From positions 1 through 64,000 of the forward strand of contig NZ_JACAQA010000031.1 in assembly GCF_013385425.1 (NCBI RefSeq): a stretch of 64,000 bases of DNA, given 5' to 3'. How positions within the stretch are numbered: position 1 is the first letter of the stretch; every line of letters starts with the position of its first letter. The translations under genes and the position numbers were made by a program. Shown one piece after another: positions 9,124-18,342 of the stretch. The notes under the pieces were generated by a model, which made no database searches, was not told the DNA's origin, and saw only the letters and a list, made by a program, of their open reading frames with translations. This DNA comes from Pseudomonas gingeri. Lineage in GTDB: Bacteria > Pseudomonadota > Gammaproteobacteria > Pseudomonadales > Pseudomonadaceae.

Positions 9124-9462
9124 GTGGATACTCTGTTCACCAAGATCATCAACAGAGAAATACCCGCGAAGATCATTTACGAGGATGACCAGGTCCTGGC
9201 CTTCCACGATATCGCCCCACAGGCGCCGGTGCATTTCCTGGTCATTCCGAAAAAGCCGGTACGCACGCTCAATGACCTGACCGAAGAGGACAAGGCCCTC
9301 GCCGGGCATATCCTCTTCACCGCCCAGCGCCTGGCCCTGGAACTGGGTTGCGAGAAAGGCTTTCGTGTGGTGATGAACTGCAATGAAGAAGGTGGGCAGA
9401 CCGTCTATCACATTCATATGCATGTGCTGGGTCAGCGCCAGATGCATTGGCCGCCGGGCTGA
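9124..9462 (+). CDS. HIT-family nucleotide-binding hydrolase (HinT-like)
   Basis: Proteins of this family hydrolyse purine nucleoside phosphoramidates and related nucleotide conjugates. The 112-residue protein ends with the catalytic histidine triad: YHIHMHVLGQRQMHWPPG. I place the start at the GTG at 9124, just after the ribosome site GGAGAAA. It gives the standard N-terminus (MDTLFTKIINREIPAKI), while an ATG 60 bases upstream would add an unrelated 20-residue extension. Confidence 0.88.
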   Translation: MDTLFTKIINREIPAKIIYEDDQVLAFHDIAPQAPVHFLVIPKKPVRTLNDLTEEDKALAGHILFTAQRLALELGCEKGFRVVMNCNEEGGQTVYHIHMHVLGQRQMHWPPG

Positions 9463-9487
9463 TACCTCCCAAAGAACACACCGTTCT

Positions 9488-9560
9488 GTAGGAGCCTGGC
9501 TTGCCAGCGAAGGGGGCCTTGAGGGCGCTAAAAGCTTCGCGGGCAAGCCCTGCTCCTACA
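9488..9560. repeat. REP-like inverted repeat pair
   Basis: GTAGGAGCCTGGCTTGCCAG and its inverted partner CAAGCCCTGCTCCTAC face each other across about 35 bases. This is the Pseudomonas REP palindrome (GTAGGAGC-type) that occurs in many intergenic regions. It separates the HIT gene from coq7 and can fold as a long hairpin in RNA. Confidence 0.75.
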
Positions 9561-9680
9561 GGGTTAGCGGTGTCTGCAAGATTGTGTATAGCTGTAACAT
9601 TCCCCGCCCACTGACCCAACTCAAACCTTCCGCTCTCGATTGCGGTAAACTGCAGGCCGAGATTTTTCCCGGAGGTCAGC

Positions 9681-10328
9681 ATGACTACCCAACGTCACTA
9701 CTCGCCGATTGACCGTCTTCTGCTGCAAGCCGATACCGCCATGCGCACCCTGCTGCCGTTCAGCGGCCAGCCTTACCGTCCGTCGCCGGCCATCGTGCAG
9801 CCCGACGCGTCGCTGAGCGAGGACGACAGCCGTCACGTCGCCGGCCTGATGCGCATCAACCATACCGGGGAAGTCTGTGCCCAGGCGCTTTATCAAGGCC
9901 AGGCCCTGACCGCCAAGCTGCCCCACGTCCGCGCCGCCATGGAAAAGGCCGCTGAAGAAGAAGTCGATCACCTGGCCTGGTGCGAACAACGCATCCGCCA
10001 GCTGGGCAGTCATCCCAGCGTGCTCAACCCGCTGTTCTATGGCTTGTCCTTCGGCATCGGCGCCGCCGCCGGGCTGATCAGCGACAAAGTCAGCCTGGGT
10101 TTTGTCGCCGCCACCGAAGACCAGGTGTGCAAGCACCTGAACGAACACCTGGAACAGTTGCCGGCCGAGGACGAAAAGTCCCGGGCGATCCTCGAGCAGA
10201 TGCGCATCGACGAAGAACATCACGCCGAATCCGCACTGAACGCTGGCGGTTTCCGCTTCCCGGCCCCGGTGAAGTTCGGCATGAGCCTGCTGGCCAAGGT
10301 CATGACCAAGAGCACCTACCGCATCTGA
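9681..10328 (+). CDS. coq7: 3-demethoxyubiquinol 3-hydroxylase (Coq7)
   Basis: Coq7 is the di-iron monooxygenase that performs the last ring hydroxylation of ubiquinone synthesis, at the inner membrane surface. The 215-residue protein shows the ferritin-like metal ligands: RINHTGEVCAQALYQGQ early, EEEVDHLAWCEQRI in the middle and DEEHHAESAL near the C-terminus. A strong GGAGG ribosome site precedes the ATG. The gene stands alone, bounded by a REP pair and a terminator. Confidence 0.95.
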   Translation: MTTQRHYSPIDRLLLQADTAMRTLLPFSGQPYRPSPAIVQPDASLSEDDSRHVAGLMRINHTGEVCAQALYQGQALTAKLPHVRAAMEKAAEEEVDHLAWCEQRIRQLGSHPSVLNPLFYGLSFGIGAAAGLISDKVSLGFVAATEDQVCKHLNEHLEQLPAEDEKSRAILEQMRIDEEHHAESALNAGGFRFPAPVKFGMSLLAKVMTKSTYRI

Positions 10329-10356
10329 CCCACAGCGACTCCGCCACGGAGCCGAC

Positions 10357-10392
10357 AAAAAGAAGGGCGCCACAGGGGCGCCCTTCTTTATT
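10357..10392. terminator. Terminator between coq7 and speD
   Basis: The hairpin AAGAAGGGCGCC-ACA-GGGGCGCCCTTCTT has A and T runs on either side. It lies between two converging genes and can work in both directions. Confidence 0.85.
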
Positions 10393-10404
10393 TGGCCGAA
10401 AAAC

Positions 10405-11199
10405 CTACGTCGGCATATTTCGCGCGTAGAAGATTTCCAGCATTTCGTGTTTCACCCGTTCAGTCACCTGGCTGCGCTGTTCCGCCGAGAGGTTGCTGGT
10501 GGCGTCACCGAACAGGTAGTTGTCCAGTTCAAAGTCCTTGAGCAGCATCTTGGTGTGGAACAGGTTTTCCTGGTACACGTTCACATCCGTCATCTGATAG
10601 CTCTTGCGGCTGTCTTCCGAGAGATAGTTCTGGATCGAGTTGATCTCGTGGTCGATGAAGTGTTTCCGGCCTTCGACATCACGGGTGAAACCGCGCACGC
10701 GATAATCGACGGTGACGATATCCGAGTCGAACTGGTGAATCAGGTAGTTGAGGGCTTTGAGCGGTGAGATGACGCCGCAGGTCGACACATCAATGTCCAC
10801 ACGGAATGTCGCGATACCGTCGACCGGATGGATTTCCGGGTAGGTATGCACCGTGATATGGCTCTTGTCGAGGTGAGCCAGGATGGTCTCGGGCAACGGG
10901 CCCGGGGATTCTTCGATCTGGCTGTCGGTTGGCGTCACCGGCTGCTCGGAGATCAGGATAGTGACACTGGCACCTTGAGGGTCGTAGTCCTGACGCGCGA
11001 TGTTCAGGATATTGGCACCAATGATATCCACCACTTCCGTGAGGATCTGCGTCAGGCGTTCCGCGTCGTATTCCTGGTTGATGTACTCGACGTAGGCCTG
11101 CTGGTCCTGCGGGGTTTCCGCATAGCAGATGTCATAGATGTTGAAGCTCAAGGTCTTGGTCAGGTTGTTGAACCCGTGGAGCTTGAGTTTGCTTTTCAC
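10405..11199 (-). CDS. speD: S-adenosylmethionine decarboxylase proenzyme
   Basis: SpeD makes decarboxylated SAM, the aminopropyl donor for spermidine. The protein is of the longer, 264-residue enterobacterial type. The proenzyme cleavage site, which yields the pyruvoyl cofactor, is visible as Lys112-Ser113 in AHLDKSHITVHTYPE. The start is the GTG at 11199, giving the conserved N-terminus MKSKLKLHGFNNLTK; a longer open frame adds 16 unlikely residues. No speE lies beside it. Confidence 0.95.
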   Translation of the reverse strand: MKSKLKLHGFNNLTKTLSFNIYDICYAETPQDQQAYVEYINQEYDAERLTQILTEVVDIIGANILNIARQDYDPQGASVTILISEQPVTPTDSQIEESPGPLPETILAHLDKSHITVHTYPEIHPVDGIATFRVDIDVSTCGVISPLKALNYLIHQFDSDIVTVDYRVRGFTRDVEGRKHFIDHEINSIQNYLSEDSRKSYQMTDVNVYQENLFHTKMLLKDFELDNYLFGDATSNLSAEQRSQVTERVKHEMLEIFYARNMPT

Positions 11200-11440
11200 C
11201 GTTGGAAACTCTCTATGTCGATGCGGCACCGCCGCGTGATCAAGCATGCCCGTCAGTTGTGAACGACACAGCTGCGTAGGACGGTTAACACCTCTTCGCG
11301 ATGGCGACTCTGGTTGCTGTTCGGATCCGCGGCCGCAGGCGTGCTGCTGGCCGGGCGCCCTGAAAAAAGTGGCGCGCTATGCAGACCTGAACGAGTGCTC
11401 GCCAGAGTCTGCATGGACTTTATGATAGTTGAATGTCGAC

Positions 11441-11863
11441 TCAGCCGAGTTCGATGATCTCGTAGTCGTGAGTGATGGCAACGCCAGCAGCACCGAGCAT
11501 GATCGAAGCCGAGCAGTATTTCTCCGCCGACAGCTCGATCGCCCGCTTGACCTGGGCTTCCTTCAGGCCACGGCCCTTGACCACGAAATGCAGGTGGATC
11601 TTGGTGAATACCTTGGGATCTTCAGTCGCGCGCTCGGCTTCGAGAAAGGCTTCGCAGCTTTCAACCGGCTGACGGGCTTTCTTCAAGATGCTGACCACAT
11701 CGAAGTTGCTGCAACCGCCCAGGCCCAATAACAGCATTTCCATGGGACGAACGCCCAGGTTGCGACCACCGCTTTCCGGCGGACCGTCCATGACCACCAC
11801 ATGCCCGCTACCGGACTCTCCGAGGAACATGGCTTCGCCAGCCCATTGGATGCGTGCCTTCAT
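11441..11863 (-). CDS. OsmC-family protein
   Basis: OsmC/Ohr-fold proteins are small dimeric enzymes, many of which reduce organic peroxides through a pair of cysteines. This 140-residue copy has one Cys in the LGLGGCSNFDVV motif and a second in QPVESCEAF, the arrangement expected for a working OsmC-type protein of the YhfA-like branch. The ATG at 11863 is preferred to the GTG one codon earlier. It is a single gene between speD and vfr; 11200-11440 shows nothing recognisable. Confidence 0.85.
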   Translation of the reverse strand: MKARIQWAGEAMFLGESGSGHVVVMDGPPESGGRNLGVRPMEMLLLGLGGCSNFDVVSILKKARQPVESCEAFLEAERATEDPKVFTKIHLHFVVKGRGLKEAQVKRAIELSAEKYCSASIMLGAAGVAITHDYEIIELG

Positions 11864-12084
11864 CACCTAGACTCCACTGCTGAAAAAAGGGAGCCAGCTT
11901 AGCACAGCCCCCCGCTCCGACAGGAAGCCGACAACGGGCGACGACCGGTTAGTCAGCCACCTAAATTCCCCATTTCCCACACAATGCCTCTGTTATGCTG
12001 GCGCCAAATCGCTGGCGTTCTGCCAGCGTTGCAGCTATGCCTAAAAAAACAAACCACACCGCGCAGTCTTTTCGGGATACCACC

Positions 12085-12735
12085 ATGGTTGCTCTGGCTT
12101 CCGCTTCCTCCCCCAAGATCAAGAACCTCGACAAACTGCTGATGCATTGTCAGCGCCGCCGCTACCAGGCCAAGAGCAATATCATTTGTGCCGGTGATCG
12201 TTCGCAAACCCTGTCGTTCATCATCAAGGGCTCGGTCACGATCCTGATCGAAGATGACGACGGACGGGAAATGATCATCGCCTACCTCAATGCCGGCGAT
12301 TTTTTCGGTGAACTGGGTTTGTTCGAGCAGGCCGGCCATGAACAGGAGCGCAGCGCCTGGGTGCGGGCCAAGGTCGAATGCGAAGTGGCGGAGATCAGCT
12401 ACTGCAAATTCCGCGAACTGGCCCAGCAGGACCCGGATATTCTCTATGCCCTCAGCGGCCAGATTGCCCAACGCCTGCGCAACACCACGCGCAAGGTCGG
12501 TGACCTGGCGTTCTTCGACGTCACCGGTCGTGTTGCCCGTTGCCTGCTCGAACTGTGCAAGCAACCCGATGCCATGACCCACCCCGATGGCATGCAGATC
12601 AAGATCACCCGTCAGGAAATCGGCCGGATCGTCGGCTGTTCGCGGGAGATGGTCGGACGGGTGCTCAAGGATCTGGAAGAGCAAAACCTGGTGCACGTCA
12701 AAGGCAAGACCATGGTGGTATTCGGCACCCGTTAA
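12085..12735 (+). CDS. vfr: Vfr, cAMP-binding global regulator (CRP family)
   Basis: Vfr is the Pseudomonas CRP homologue that controls virulence, quorum sensing and twitching genes in response to cAMP. The 216-residue protein has the cyclic-nucleotide domain (phosphate-binding loop GDFFGELGLFE with the arginine in QERSAWVRAK) and a C-terminal helix-turn-helix (ITRQEIGRIVGCSREMVGRVLKDLEEQ). The match to P. aeruginosa Vfr as I know it is close along its whole length. The start MVALASASS fits the family; the frame is open 30 codons further upstream. It converges with the next gene, overlapping by 4 bases. Confidence 0.95.
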   Translation: MVALASASSPKIKNLDKLLMHCQRRRYQAKSNIICAGDRSQTLSFIIKGSVTILIEDDDGREMIIAYLNAGDFFGELGLFEQAGHEQERSAWVRAKVECEVAEISYCKFRELAQQDPDILYALSGQIAQRLRNTTRKVGDLAFFDVTGRVARCLLELCKQPDAMTHPDGMQIKITRQEIGRIVGCSREMVGRVLKDLEEQNLVHVKGKTMVVFGTR

Positions 12736-13442
12736 GGCTGGAAGATATCCTGCAACATCTGTTGGTACAGCTCGCTGAGCCGCTCAAGGAATAGCGGCGC
12801 GGCATACACCTCATGCAAGGCGACATGGCTTTGCGCCCTGACCCGGGCATCCAGCTGACAGGCCTGGTTGAAGCGATTGACCGCCGCCACCATCGAATCG
12901 CGCTCGTTATCCATCAGCATCGCCCCATGCACCAACCCCACCGGCCGAGTGCCACCCTGGCTCTGGCGCCAGCGCTGGGCGGTGCCGACCATCTTGCGGC
13001 CATTGAGGTTGACGTTGAAGCGGCCGTCGCAAAACGCACCGTCGATTTCGCCCAGGGATGACACGCCCCCCAGCTCATCGAGGGCATCGCAGATCGGCTG
13101 GCACAGGCGCCGATAACCGGTTTCGATACGATTCTGGTCACCTTCGTGACGGGGCGGAGCATACACCAGGGCAATATTGACCGTGGCGCCGGACTGCGGC
13201 ACCGGCTCGCCGCCGGTTTCACGCAGCAATACCGGCCAGCCGGTGGCCGCCAGGTCATCGCACGCCGCGTCGAACCCCGGCAAACGATTCAAGCGCCGTG
13301 GCATCACCAGGGCACGGTCGCTGGGTTGCCAGAACAACAACCCCCAATCCTGCTCACCGGCACAGACCGAGGCCAGCAAATCCTGCTCGGCGCGCAGTCC
13401 GGCTTCTACGGTGAGGGCAACAGCCAGGGGCATCGAGGTCAT
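12732..13442 (-). CDS. Lipoate-protein ligase A-like protein
   Basis: A 236-residue member of the biotin/lipoate ligase fold (LplA/LipM group), which attaches or transfers lipoyl or octanoyl groups on dehydrogenase subunits. Visible motifs are RETGGEPVPQSGATVNIAL, corresponding to the family GG substrate loop, and NGRKMVGTAQRW, where the lysine matches the catalytic lysine region. The loop is less canonical than in true LplA, so the exact reaction is uncertain. It starts 18 bases after trpC on the same strand and is probably the last gene of that operon. An alternative start is the ATG three codons in. Confidence 0.75.
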   Translation of the reverse strand: MTSMPLAVALTVEAGLRAEQDLLASVCAGEQDWGLLFWQPSDRALVMPRRLNRLPGFDAACDDLAATGWPVLLRETGGEPVPQSGATVNIALVYAPPRHEGDQNRIETGYRRLCQPICDALDELGGVSSLGEIDGAFCDGRFNVNLNGRKMVGTAQRWRQSQGGTRPVGLVHGAMLMDNERDSMVAAVNRFNQACQLDARVRAQSHVALHEVYAAPLFLERLSELYQQMLQDIFQP

Positions 13443-13460
13443 CCTGATAGCAAGTCCCGG

Positions 13461-14300
13461 TCAGTCGAGGGTCGAACCGCTGATGGCCGGTGCACCACGC
13501 TCGGGGAAAAACAGCCGCTGCAGTTCATCGCCCGGGCTGTCCGCGCGCATGAAGGCCTCGCCTACCAGGAACGAATAGACCTCGCTGATTTCCATCAGCT
13601 CGACATCCGCCCGGTTGAGAATACCGCTCTCGGTAATCACCAAACGATCCCGAGGGATGATCGGCAACAGGTCGAGGGTGGTTTCCAGGCTGACCTCAAA
13701 GGTGTGCAGGTTGCGGTTGTTGATCCCGATCAGCGGCGTGTCGAGGACCTTCAAGGCCCGCTCCAGTTCGGCGGCGTCATGGGATTCCACCAGCACATCG
13801 AGACCGACGCCCTTGGCTACCGCGGCCAGTTCGGCCATCAGCCCGTCGTCCAGCGCCGCGACGATCAGCAGGATGCAATCGGCGCCAAGGGCACGGGCTT
13901 CGACGATCTGATACGGGTCGACCATGAAATCCTTGCGGATCACCGGCAACTTGCACGCCGCGCGCGCCTGTTGCAGGTAAAGGTCGGAACCCTGGAAATA
14001 GTCGACGTCGGTCAACACCGACAGGCAGGTCGCCCCGCCCTTTTCGTAGCTGCGGGCGATATCGGCCGGAATGAAGTTCTCGCGGATCACACCCTTGCTC
14101 GGCGAAGCCTTCTTGATTTCGGCAATCACCGCCGGCTGCTTCTGCTTCGCACGCCCGATCAGCGCCTGGGCGAAACCACGCGGCGCATCGGCGGCCCGTG
14201 CCAGCGTCTCAAGCTCGGCCAGACTCACACGGGCGCGGCGCTCAGCCACTTCCTCGGCCTTGCGGGCGAGGATCTTCTCCAGAACGGTTGGCACACTCAT
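13461..14300 (-). CDS. trpC: Indole-3-glycerol phosphate synthase
   Basis: TrpC closes the indole ring in tryptophan biosynthesis. The 279-residue TIM barrel is a single-function enzyme, not fused to TrpF. Motifs include VIAEIKKASPSKGVIRE (substrate lysine), VIRKDFMVDPYQI, LIGINNRNLHTFEV and VITESGI. Its ATG overlaps the trpD stop by 4 bases, indicating translational coupling. Confidence 0.97.
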   Translation of the reverse strand: MSVPTVLEKILARKAEEVAERRARVSLAELETLARAADAPRGFAQALIGRAKQKQPAVIAEIKKASPSKGVIRENFIPADIARSYEKGGATCLSVLTDVDYFQGSDLYLQQARAACKLPVIRKDFMVDPYQIVEARALGADCILLIVAALDDGLMAELAAVAKGVGLDVLVESHDAAELERALKVLDTPLIGINNRNLHTFEVSLETTLDLLPIIPRDRLVITESGILNRADVELMEISEVYSFLVGEAFMRADSPGDELQRLFFPERGAPAISGSTLD

Positions 14301-15346
14301 CCTTCATTCTCCTGCTTGAATACGGCGGTGAACGCGCCCAGCTCTTCGAGTTTTTCCCGGGCAAGGCCGGTGTGCAGTGCATCGTGAGCCAAGGCTACGC
14401 CTTCTTTGAGGCTGCTGGCATGATCGGCGGCATACAGCGCGGCGCCGGCATTGAGCACGATCATTTCGGCGGCCTTCTGGCCGTTCTCGGTCTTGCGACG
14501 ACCCAGGGCATCGCGGATCAGTTCCAGGGATGCCGCCGGACTCTCGACCACCAAGCCAAATAGACTCTGGCTTTTTATACCCAAGTCTTCCGGCTGAACC
14601 CAGTATTCAGTTATTGCACCATCTTTCAGCTCCGCCACAAAGGTCGGCGCGGCAAGGCTGAATTCGTCCAGGCCATCCTGGGAATGCACCACCAATACAT
14701 GCTTGCTACCCAGGCGGTGCAGCACTTCGGCCAATGGCCGGCACAAGGCCTGGGTGAAGACACCGACCACCTGATGTTTCACGCCGGCCGGATTCGTAAG
14801 CGGGCCGAGCATGTTGAACAAGGTGCGCAGGCCGAGATCGCGGCGCGGACCGGCGGCGTACTTCATGGCGCTGTGATGGGTCTGGGCGAACATGAAGCCG
14901 ATGCCGACATTGTCGATGCAACGCGCCACCTGGACCGGGGTCAGGTTGAGGTAGATACCGGCGGCTTCGAGCAGGTCGGCACTGCCGCTTTTACCCGAGA
15001 CCGCGCGGTTGCCGTGCTTGGCCACAGTGCAACCGGCAGCGGCCACCACAAAGGCGGAAGCGGTGGACACGTTGAAAATATTCGCCCCGTCACCGCCGGT
15101 GCCGACCACATCGACCACGCCGTCGAGGGTCTTGAGTTCGACCTTGTCGGCCAACTCGCGCATCACCGAGACCGCGCCGACGATCTCGTCGATGCTTTCG
15201 CTCTTCATGCGCATGGCCATCATAAAGGCGCCGATCTGCGCCTCGGTGCATTGCCCGGTCATGATTTCACGCATGACGTCGCGCATTTCTTCGGTGCTCA
15301 GGTCCAGATGGCCGACGATACGGCCCAGGGCTGTCTTGATATCCAT
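14297..15346 (-). CDS. trpD: Anthranilate phosphoribosyltransferase
   Basis: TrpD joins anthranilate to PRPP in the second step of the tryptophan pathway. The 349-residue protein has the PRPP-binding loop VVGTGGDGANIFNVST, the KHGNRAVSGKSGSADLLEA segment and GPLTNPAG. It lies 9 bases after trpG and overlaps trpC. Confidence 0.97.
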   Translation of the reverse strand: MDIKTALGRIVGHLDLSTEEMRDVMREIMTGQCTEAQIGAFMMAMRMKSESIDEIVGAVSVMRELADKVELKTLDGVVDVVGTGGDGANIFNVSTASAFVVAAAGCTVAKHGNRAVSGKSGSADLLEAAGIYLNLTPVQVARCIDNVGIGFMFAQTHHSAMKYAAGPRRDLGLRTLFNMLGPLTNPAGVKHQVVGVFTQALCRPLAEVLHRLGSKHVLVVHSQDGLDEFSLAAPTFVAELKDGAITEYWVQPEDLGIKSQSLFGLVVESPAASLELIRDALGRRKTENGQKAAEMIVLNAGAALYAADHASSLKEGVALAHDALHTGLAREKLEELGAFTAVFKQENEG

Positions 15347-15355
15347 GAAAACTCC

Positions 15356-15949
15356 TTAGCGCGTGCCGCCGGTCTGTTTGAGAAAGTTGGCGAACAGCTC
15401 GTGGCCCTGCTCGGAGAGAATCGACTCGGGGTGGAATTGCACCCCTTCAATGTTCAGTGTCTTGTGCCGCAGGCCCATGATCTCGTCGACCGAGCCGTCT
15501 TCCAGTTGGGTCCAGGCGGTCAGCTCCAGGCAGTCCGGCAAGGTTTCGCGCTTGACGATCAAGGAGTGATAGCGGGTAACGGTCAGCGGCAGGTTCAAAC
15601 CGGCGAACACGCCCTTGCCTTCATGGAACAGCGGGCTGGTCTTGCCGTGCATCACCTGGCGGGCCCGCACCACATCGCCGCCAAAGGCCTGGCCGATGGA
15701 TTGGTGACCGAGGCAGACCCCGAGAATCGGCAGCTTTCCGGCGAAATACTTGATGGCCTCCAGGGAAATGCCAGCCTCGGTCGGCGTGCACGGGCCTGGA
15801 GAGACGACAATGCGTTCCGGCTTGAGGGCTTCGATTTCGGCCACAGTCAACTCGTCATTACGCACGACCTTGACGTCCGCGCCCAGCTCACCGAGGTATT
15901 GCACGACGTTGTAGGTAAACGAGTCGTAGTTATCGATCATCAGCAACAT
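15356..15949 (-). CDS. trpG: Anthranilate synthase glutamine amidotransferase subunit
   Basis: TrpG supplies ammonia from glutamine to TrpE. The 197-residue class I amidotransferase has the nucleophile Cys79 (GVCLGHQSIGQAFGG) and the catalytic His/Glu in VQFHPES. I take the start at MLLMIDNYDSFTYN; the open frame runs 19 codons further up into the trpE end but that extension is not family-like. The trpE stop is 13 bases upstream, so no pyocin or tailocin cluster separates them. Confidence 0.96.
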   Translation of the reverse strand: MLLMIDNYDSFTYNVVQYLGELGADVKVVRNDELTVAEIEALKPERIVVSPGPCTPTEAGISLEAIKYFAGKLPILGVCLGHQSIGQAFGGDVVRARQVMHGKTSPLFHEGKGVFAGLNLPLTVTRYHSLIVKRETLPDCLELTAWTQLEDGSVDEIMGLRHKTLNIEGVQFHPESILSEQGHELFANFLKQTGGTR

Positions 15950-15962
15950 GACAAAAAGCTCC

Positions 15963-17453
15963 TCAGGCGTCGGACGCGGGGGTTTGTTCAGCGAGGGCGA
16001 CAGCACGGAACATCGCGCGACGCTTGTTCAGCGTTTCTTCCCACTCCAGCGCCGGCACCGAGTCGGCGACGATGCCGCCACCGGCCTGCACATGCAGCTC
16101 GCCGTCCTTGATCACCGCGGTCCGAATGGCAATGGCGGTGTCCATATTGCCGTTCCAGGCGTAGTAACCGACCGCGCCGCCATACACACCGCGCTTGACC
16201 GGCTCCAGTTCATCGATGATTTCCATCGCGCGAATCTTCGGCGCACCGGACAGCGTGCCCGCCGGCAGGATCGCGCGCAGGGCGTCCATGGACGTCAGGC
16301 CGCTCTTCAGTTGCCCGGTGACGTTGGACACGATGTGCATCACATTCGAGTAACGCTCGATCACCATCTTCTCGGTCAGCTTCACCGAACCGATCTCGGA
16401 CACCCGACCGGTGTCGTTGCGGCCCAGGTCGATCAGCATCAGGTGCTCGGCGATTTCCTTGGCGTCGGACAGCAGGTCGTCTTCCAGAGCCAGGTCGGCT
16501 TCCTCGGTAGCACCGCGTGGACGGGTACCGGCGATGGGGCGGACGGTGATCAGGTTGTCTTCGACCCGCACCAGCACCTCCGGCGAACTGCCGACCACAT
16601 GGAAGTCACCGAAGTTGAAGAAGTACATGTACGGCGTCGGGTTGAAGCAGCGCAACGCCCGGTACAGGTCGATGGGCGCGGCCTTGAAATCGATGGACAT
16701 GCGCTGCGACGGCACGACCTGCATGCAGTCACCGGCAAGGATGTATTCCTTGATGGTGTCGACTGCCCGCTCGTAGTCACCCTGGGTGAAACTCGAACGG
16801 AACACCGGGTCGGCGGCCGGTGGCCGGTCGAGTTCCAGGCCGCGACGCGGAATGATCGGCTGGCGCAGTTGTTCCAGCAATTCCTGCAGACGCGCCTGGC
16901 CTTGTTCGTAGGCGTTGTCCTGGGACGGATCGGCAAGGACGATGGCGTGCATCTTGCCCGCCAGGTTGTCGAAGACCACCACGGCGTCGGAAACCATCAA
17001 CAGGATATCGGGTACGCCCAGCGGATCCGGGTTCGGACACTTGCCCAGACGCTTCTCCACATAACGCACGCAGTCATAACCGAAGTAGCCCACCAGCCCG
17101 CCGTTGAAACGCGGCAACCCGGCGATGGTCGGCACGTTATAGCGGGCCTTGAAGGTCTCGACGAAGTCCAGCGGATCCTCGGCCTCGCAACGCTCGATCT
17201 CGACGCCGTCGTGAGTCACGCTGACCTGGTGGTCGTGCACCCGCAGCACGGTGCGGCACGGCAGGCCGATGATCGAATAACGGCCCCATTTCTCGCCGCC
17301 CTGCACCGACTCCAGCAGGTAGGAGTTGGGCTGGTCGGCCAGTTTCAGGTAGATCGACAACGGGGTATCGAAGTCGGCCAGGGTTTCGCAGGCAAGCGGG
17401 ATGCGGTTGTAGCCGGCAGCGGCCAAACGCAGGAATTCTTCGCGGGTCATCAT
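15963..17453 (-). CDS. trpE: Anthranilate synthase component I
   Basis: TrpE converts chorismate to anthranilate with ammonia from TrpG. The 496-residue protein shows the chorismate-binding core (RPIAGTRPRG, LIDLGRNDTGRVS, PAGTLSGAPKIRAME, QAGGGIVADSVP) and an N-terminal LLES tryptophan feedback site (SYLLESVQGGEKWGRYS). Either of two adjacent ATGs could start it. The 70 bases between gph and trpE encode no Trp-rich leader peptide, so leader attenuation is not evident directly in front of trpE. Confidence 0.96.
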   Translation of the reverse strand: MMTREEFLRLAAAGYNRIPLACETLADFDTPLSIYLKLADQPNSYLLESVQGGEKWGRYSIIGLPCRTVLRVHDHQVSVTHDGVEIERCEAEDPLDFVETFKARYNVPTIAGLPRFNGGLVGYFGYDCVRYVEKRLGKCPNPDPLGVPDILLMVSDAVVVFDNLAGKMHAIVLADPSQDNAYEQGQARLQELLEQLRQPIIPRRGLELDRPPAADPVFRSSFTQGDYERAVDTIKEYILAGDCMQVVPSQRMSIDFKAAPIDLYRALRCFNPTPYMYFFNFGDFHVVGSSPEVLVRVEDNLITVRPIAGTRPRGATEEADLALEDDLLSDAKEIAEHLMLIDLGRNDTGRVSEIGSVKLTEKMVIERYSNVMHIVSNVTGQLKSGLTSMDALRAILPAGTLSGAPKIRAMEIIDELEPVKRGVYGGAVGYYAWNGNMDTAIAIRTAVIKDGELHVQAGGGIVADSVPALEWEETLNKRRAMFRAVALAEQTPASDA

Positions 17454-17523
17454 ATGCCTCGTGGCTTGAGGGTCGAACAGTCAGGTATGCAAACGCGCCG
17501 CATGAGTCGCGGCCAGGATCAAG

Positions 17524-18342
17524 TCAGGCGCGCCAACGCCAGCGGGCCAGGGCCTTGATGACTTTCATCCAGAGTTTGCGAGTAACCACCACGATGGCGT
17601 TTCCAGGAGGGGATTGAACAGAGTCCACCGACATTAGCTCAGCGCCAGCTTCCAGGCAACCGGGAATCAGCGCCCGCAGATCGTCGATGACCAGTGCGGG
17701 CTCTTCTTCGGCGATCGGCCGGCCATGGTTGTAGCCATAGCTGAGGGCCACGCAGGTGACGCCGGCGGCCTTGGCGGCCTGCACATCACTGCGCGAGTCA
17801 CCGATAAACAGGCACTGCGAGGCCGGGATACCAGTCATTTTCATCACATGGAACAGCGCCGCCGGGTCGGGCTTGCGCTGCGGCAAGGTGTCGCCGCCGA
17901 TGATCAGGCGGAAAAACCGTCCCAGTTTCATTTCATCCAGCAAGGGCGCGACGAACTGCTCCGGCTTGTTGGTGATCAGGGCCATTTCCATGCCCTGCTT
18001 GTGCATCCAGCTCAGGGTTTCGTGCACGCCGGGATAGACCTGGGTCAGCTCATGACCACCGGAATAGGCCTCCATGAAGATCGCCAACGCCTGCTCGGCT
18101 TCGCCGTCGTCGACGCCCGAGTGATCGATATGACCGGCCAGCGCCCGACGTACCAGAACCAGCACGCCGTTGCCAACCCACTCGCGCACCGCGTGCAGCC
18201 CGGCCACCGGACGCCCGAGGGCGAGCAGCATTTTATCCACCGCCAGGGCCAGGTCGGGCACCGAATCCACCAGCGTCCCATCCAGATCGAACATCACCAG
18301 CTTGGGCAAACGGCCCGGAAAAAGCTGCTCGAACACGGTCAT
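17524..18342 (-). CDS. gph: Phosphoglycolate phosphatase
   Basis: A HAD-superfamily phosphatase expected to remove phosphoglycolate, a by-product of DNA repair and metabolism. The 272-residue protein has motif I with both aspartates (MFDLDGTLVDSVPDL), motif II in LITNKPEQF and motif III/IV in FIGDSRSDVQAAKAAG. The ATG overlaps the rpe stop by 4 bases. Lineage rpe-gph-trpE is conserved in Pseudomonas. Confidence 0.9.
   Translation of the reverse strand: MTVFEQLFPGRLPKLVMFDLDGTLVDSVPDLALAVDKMLLALGRPVAGLHAVREWVGNGVLVLVRRALAGHIDHSGVDDGEAEQALAIFMEAYSGGHELTQVYPGVHETLSWMHKQGMEMALITNKPEQFVAPLLDEMKLGRFFRLIIGGDTLPQRKPDPAALFHVMKMTGIPASQCLFIGDSRSDVQAAKAAGVTCVALSYGYNHGRPIAEEEPALVIDDLRALIPGCLEAGAELMSVDSVQSPPGNAIVVVTRKLWMKVIKALARWRWRA

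Noticed and set aside
17454..17523. Possible tryptophan leader peptide before trpE
   Set aside because: The only short frame (MRRVCIPDC...) contains no Trp codon and there are no alternative hairpins with a T run.
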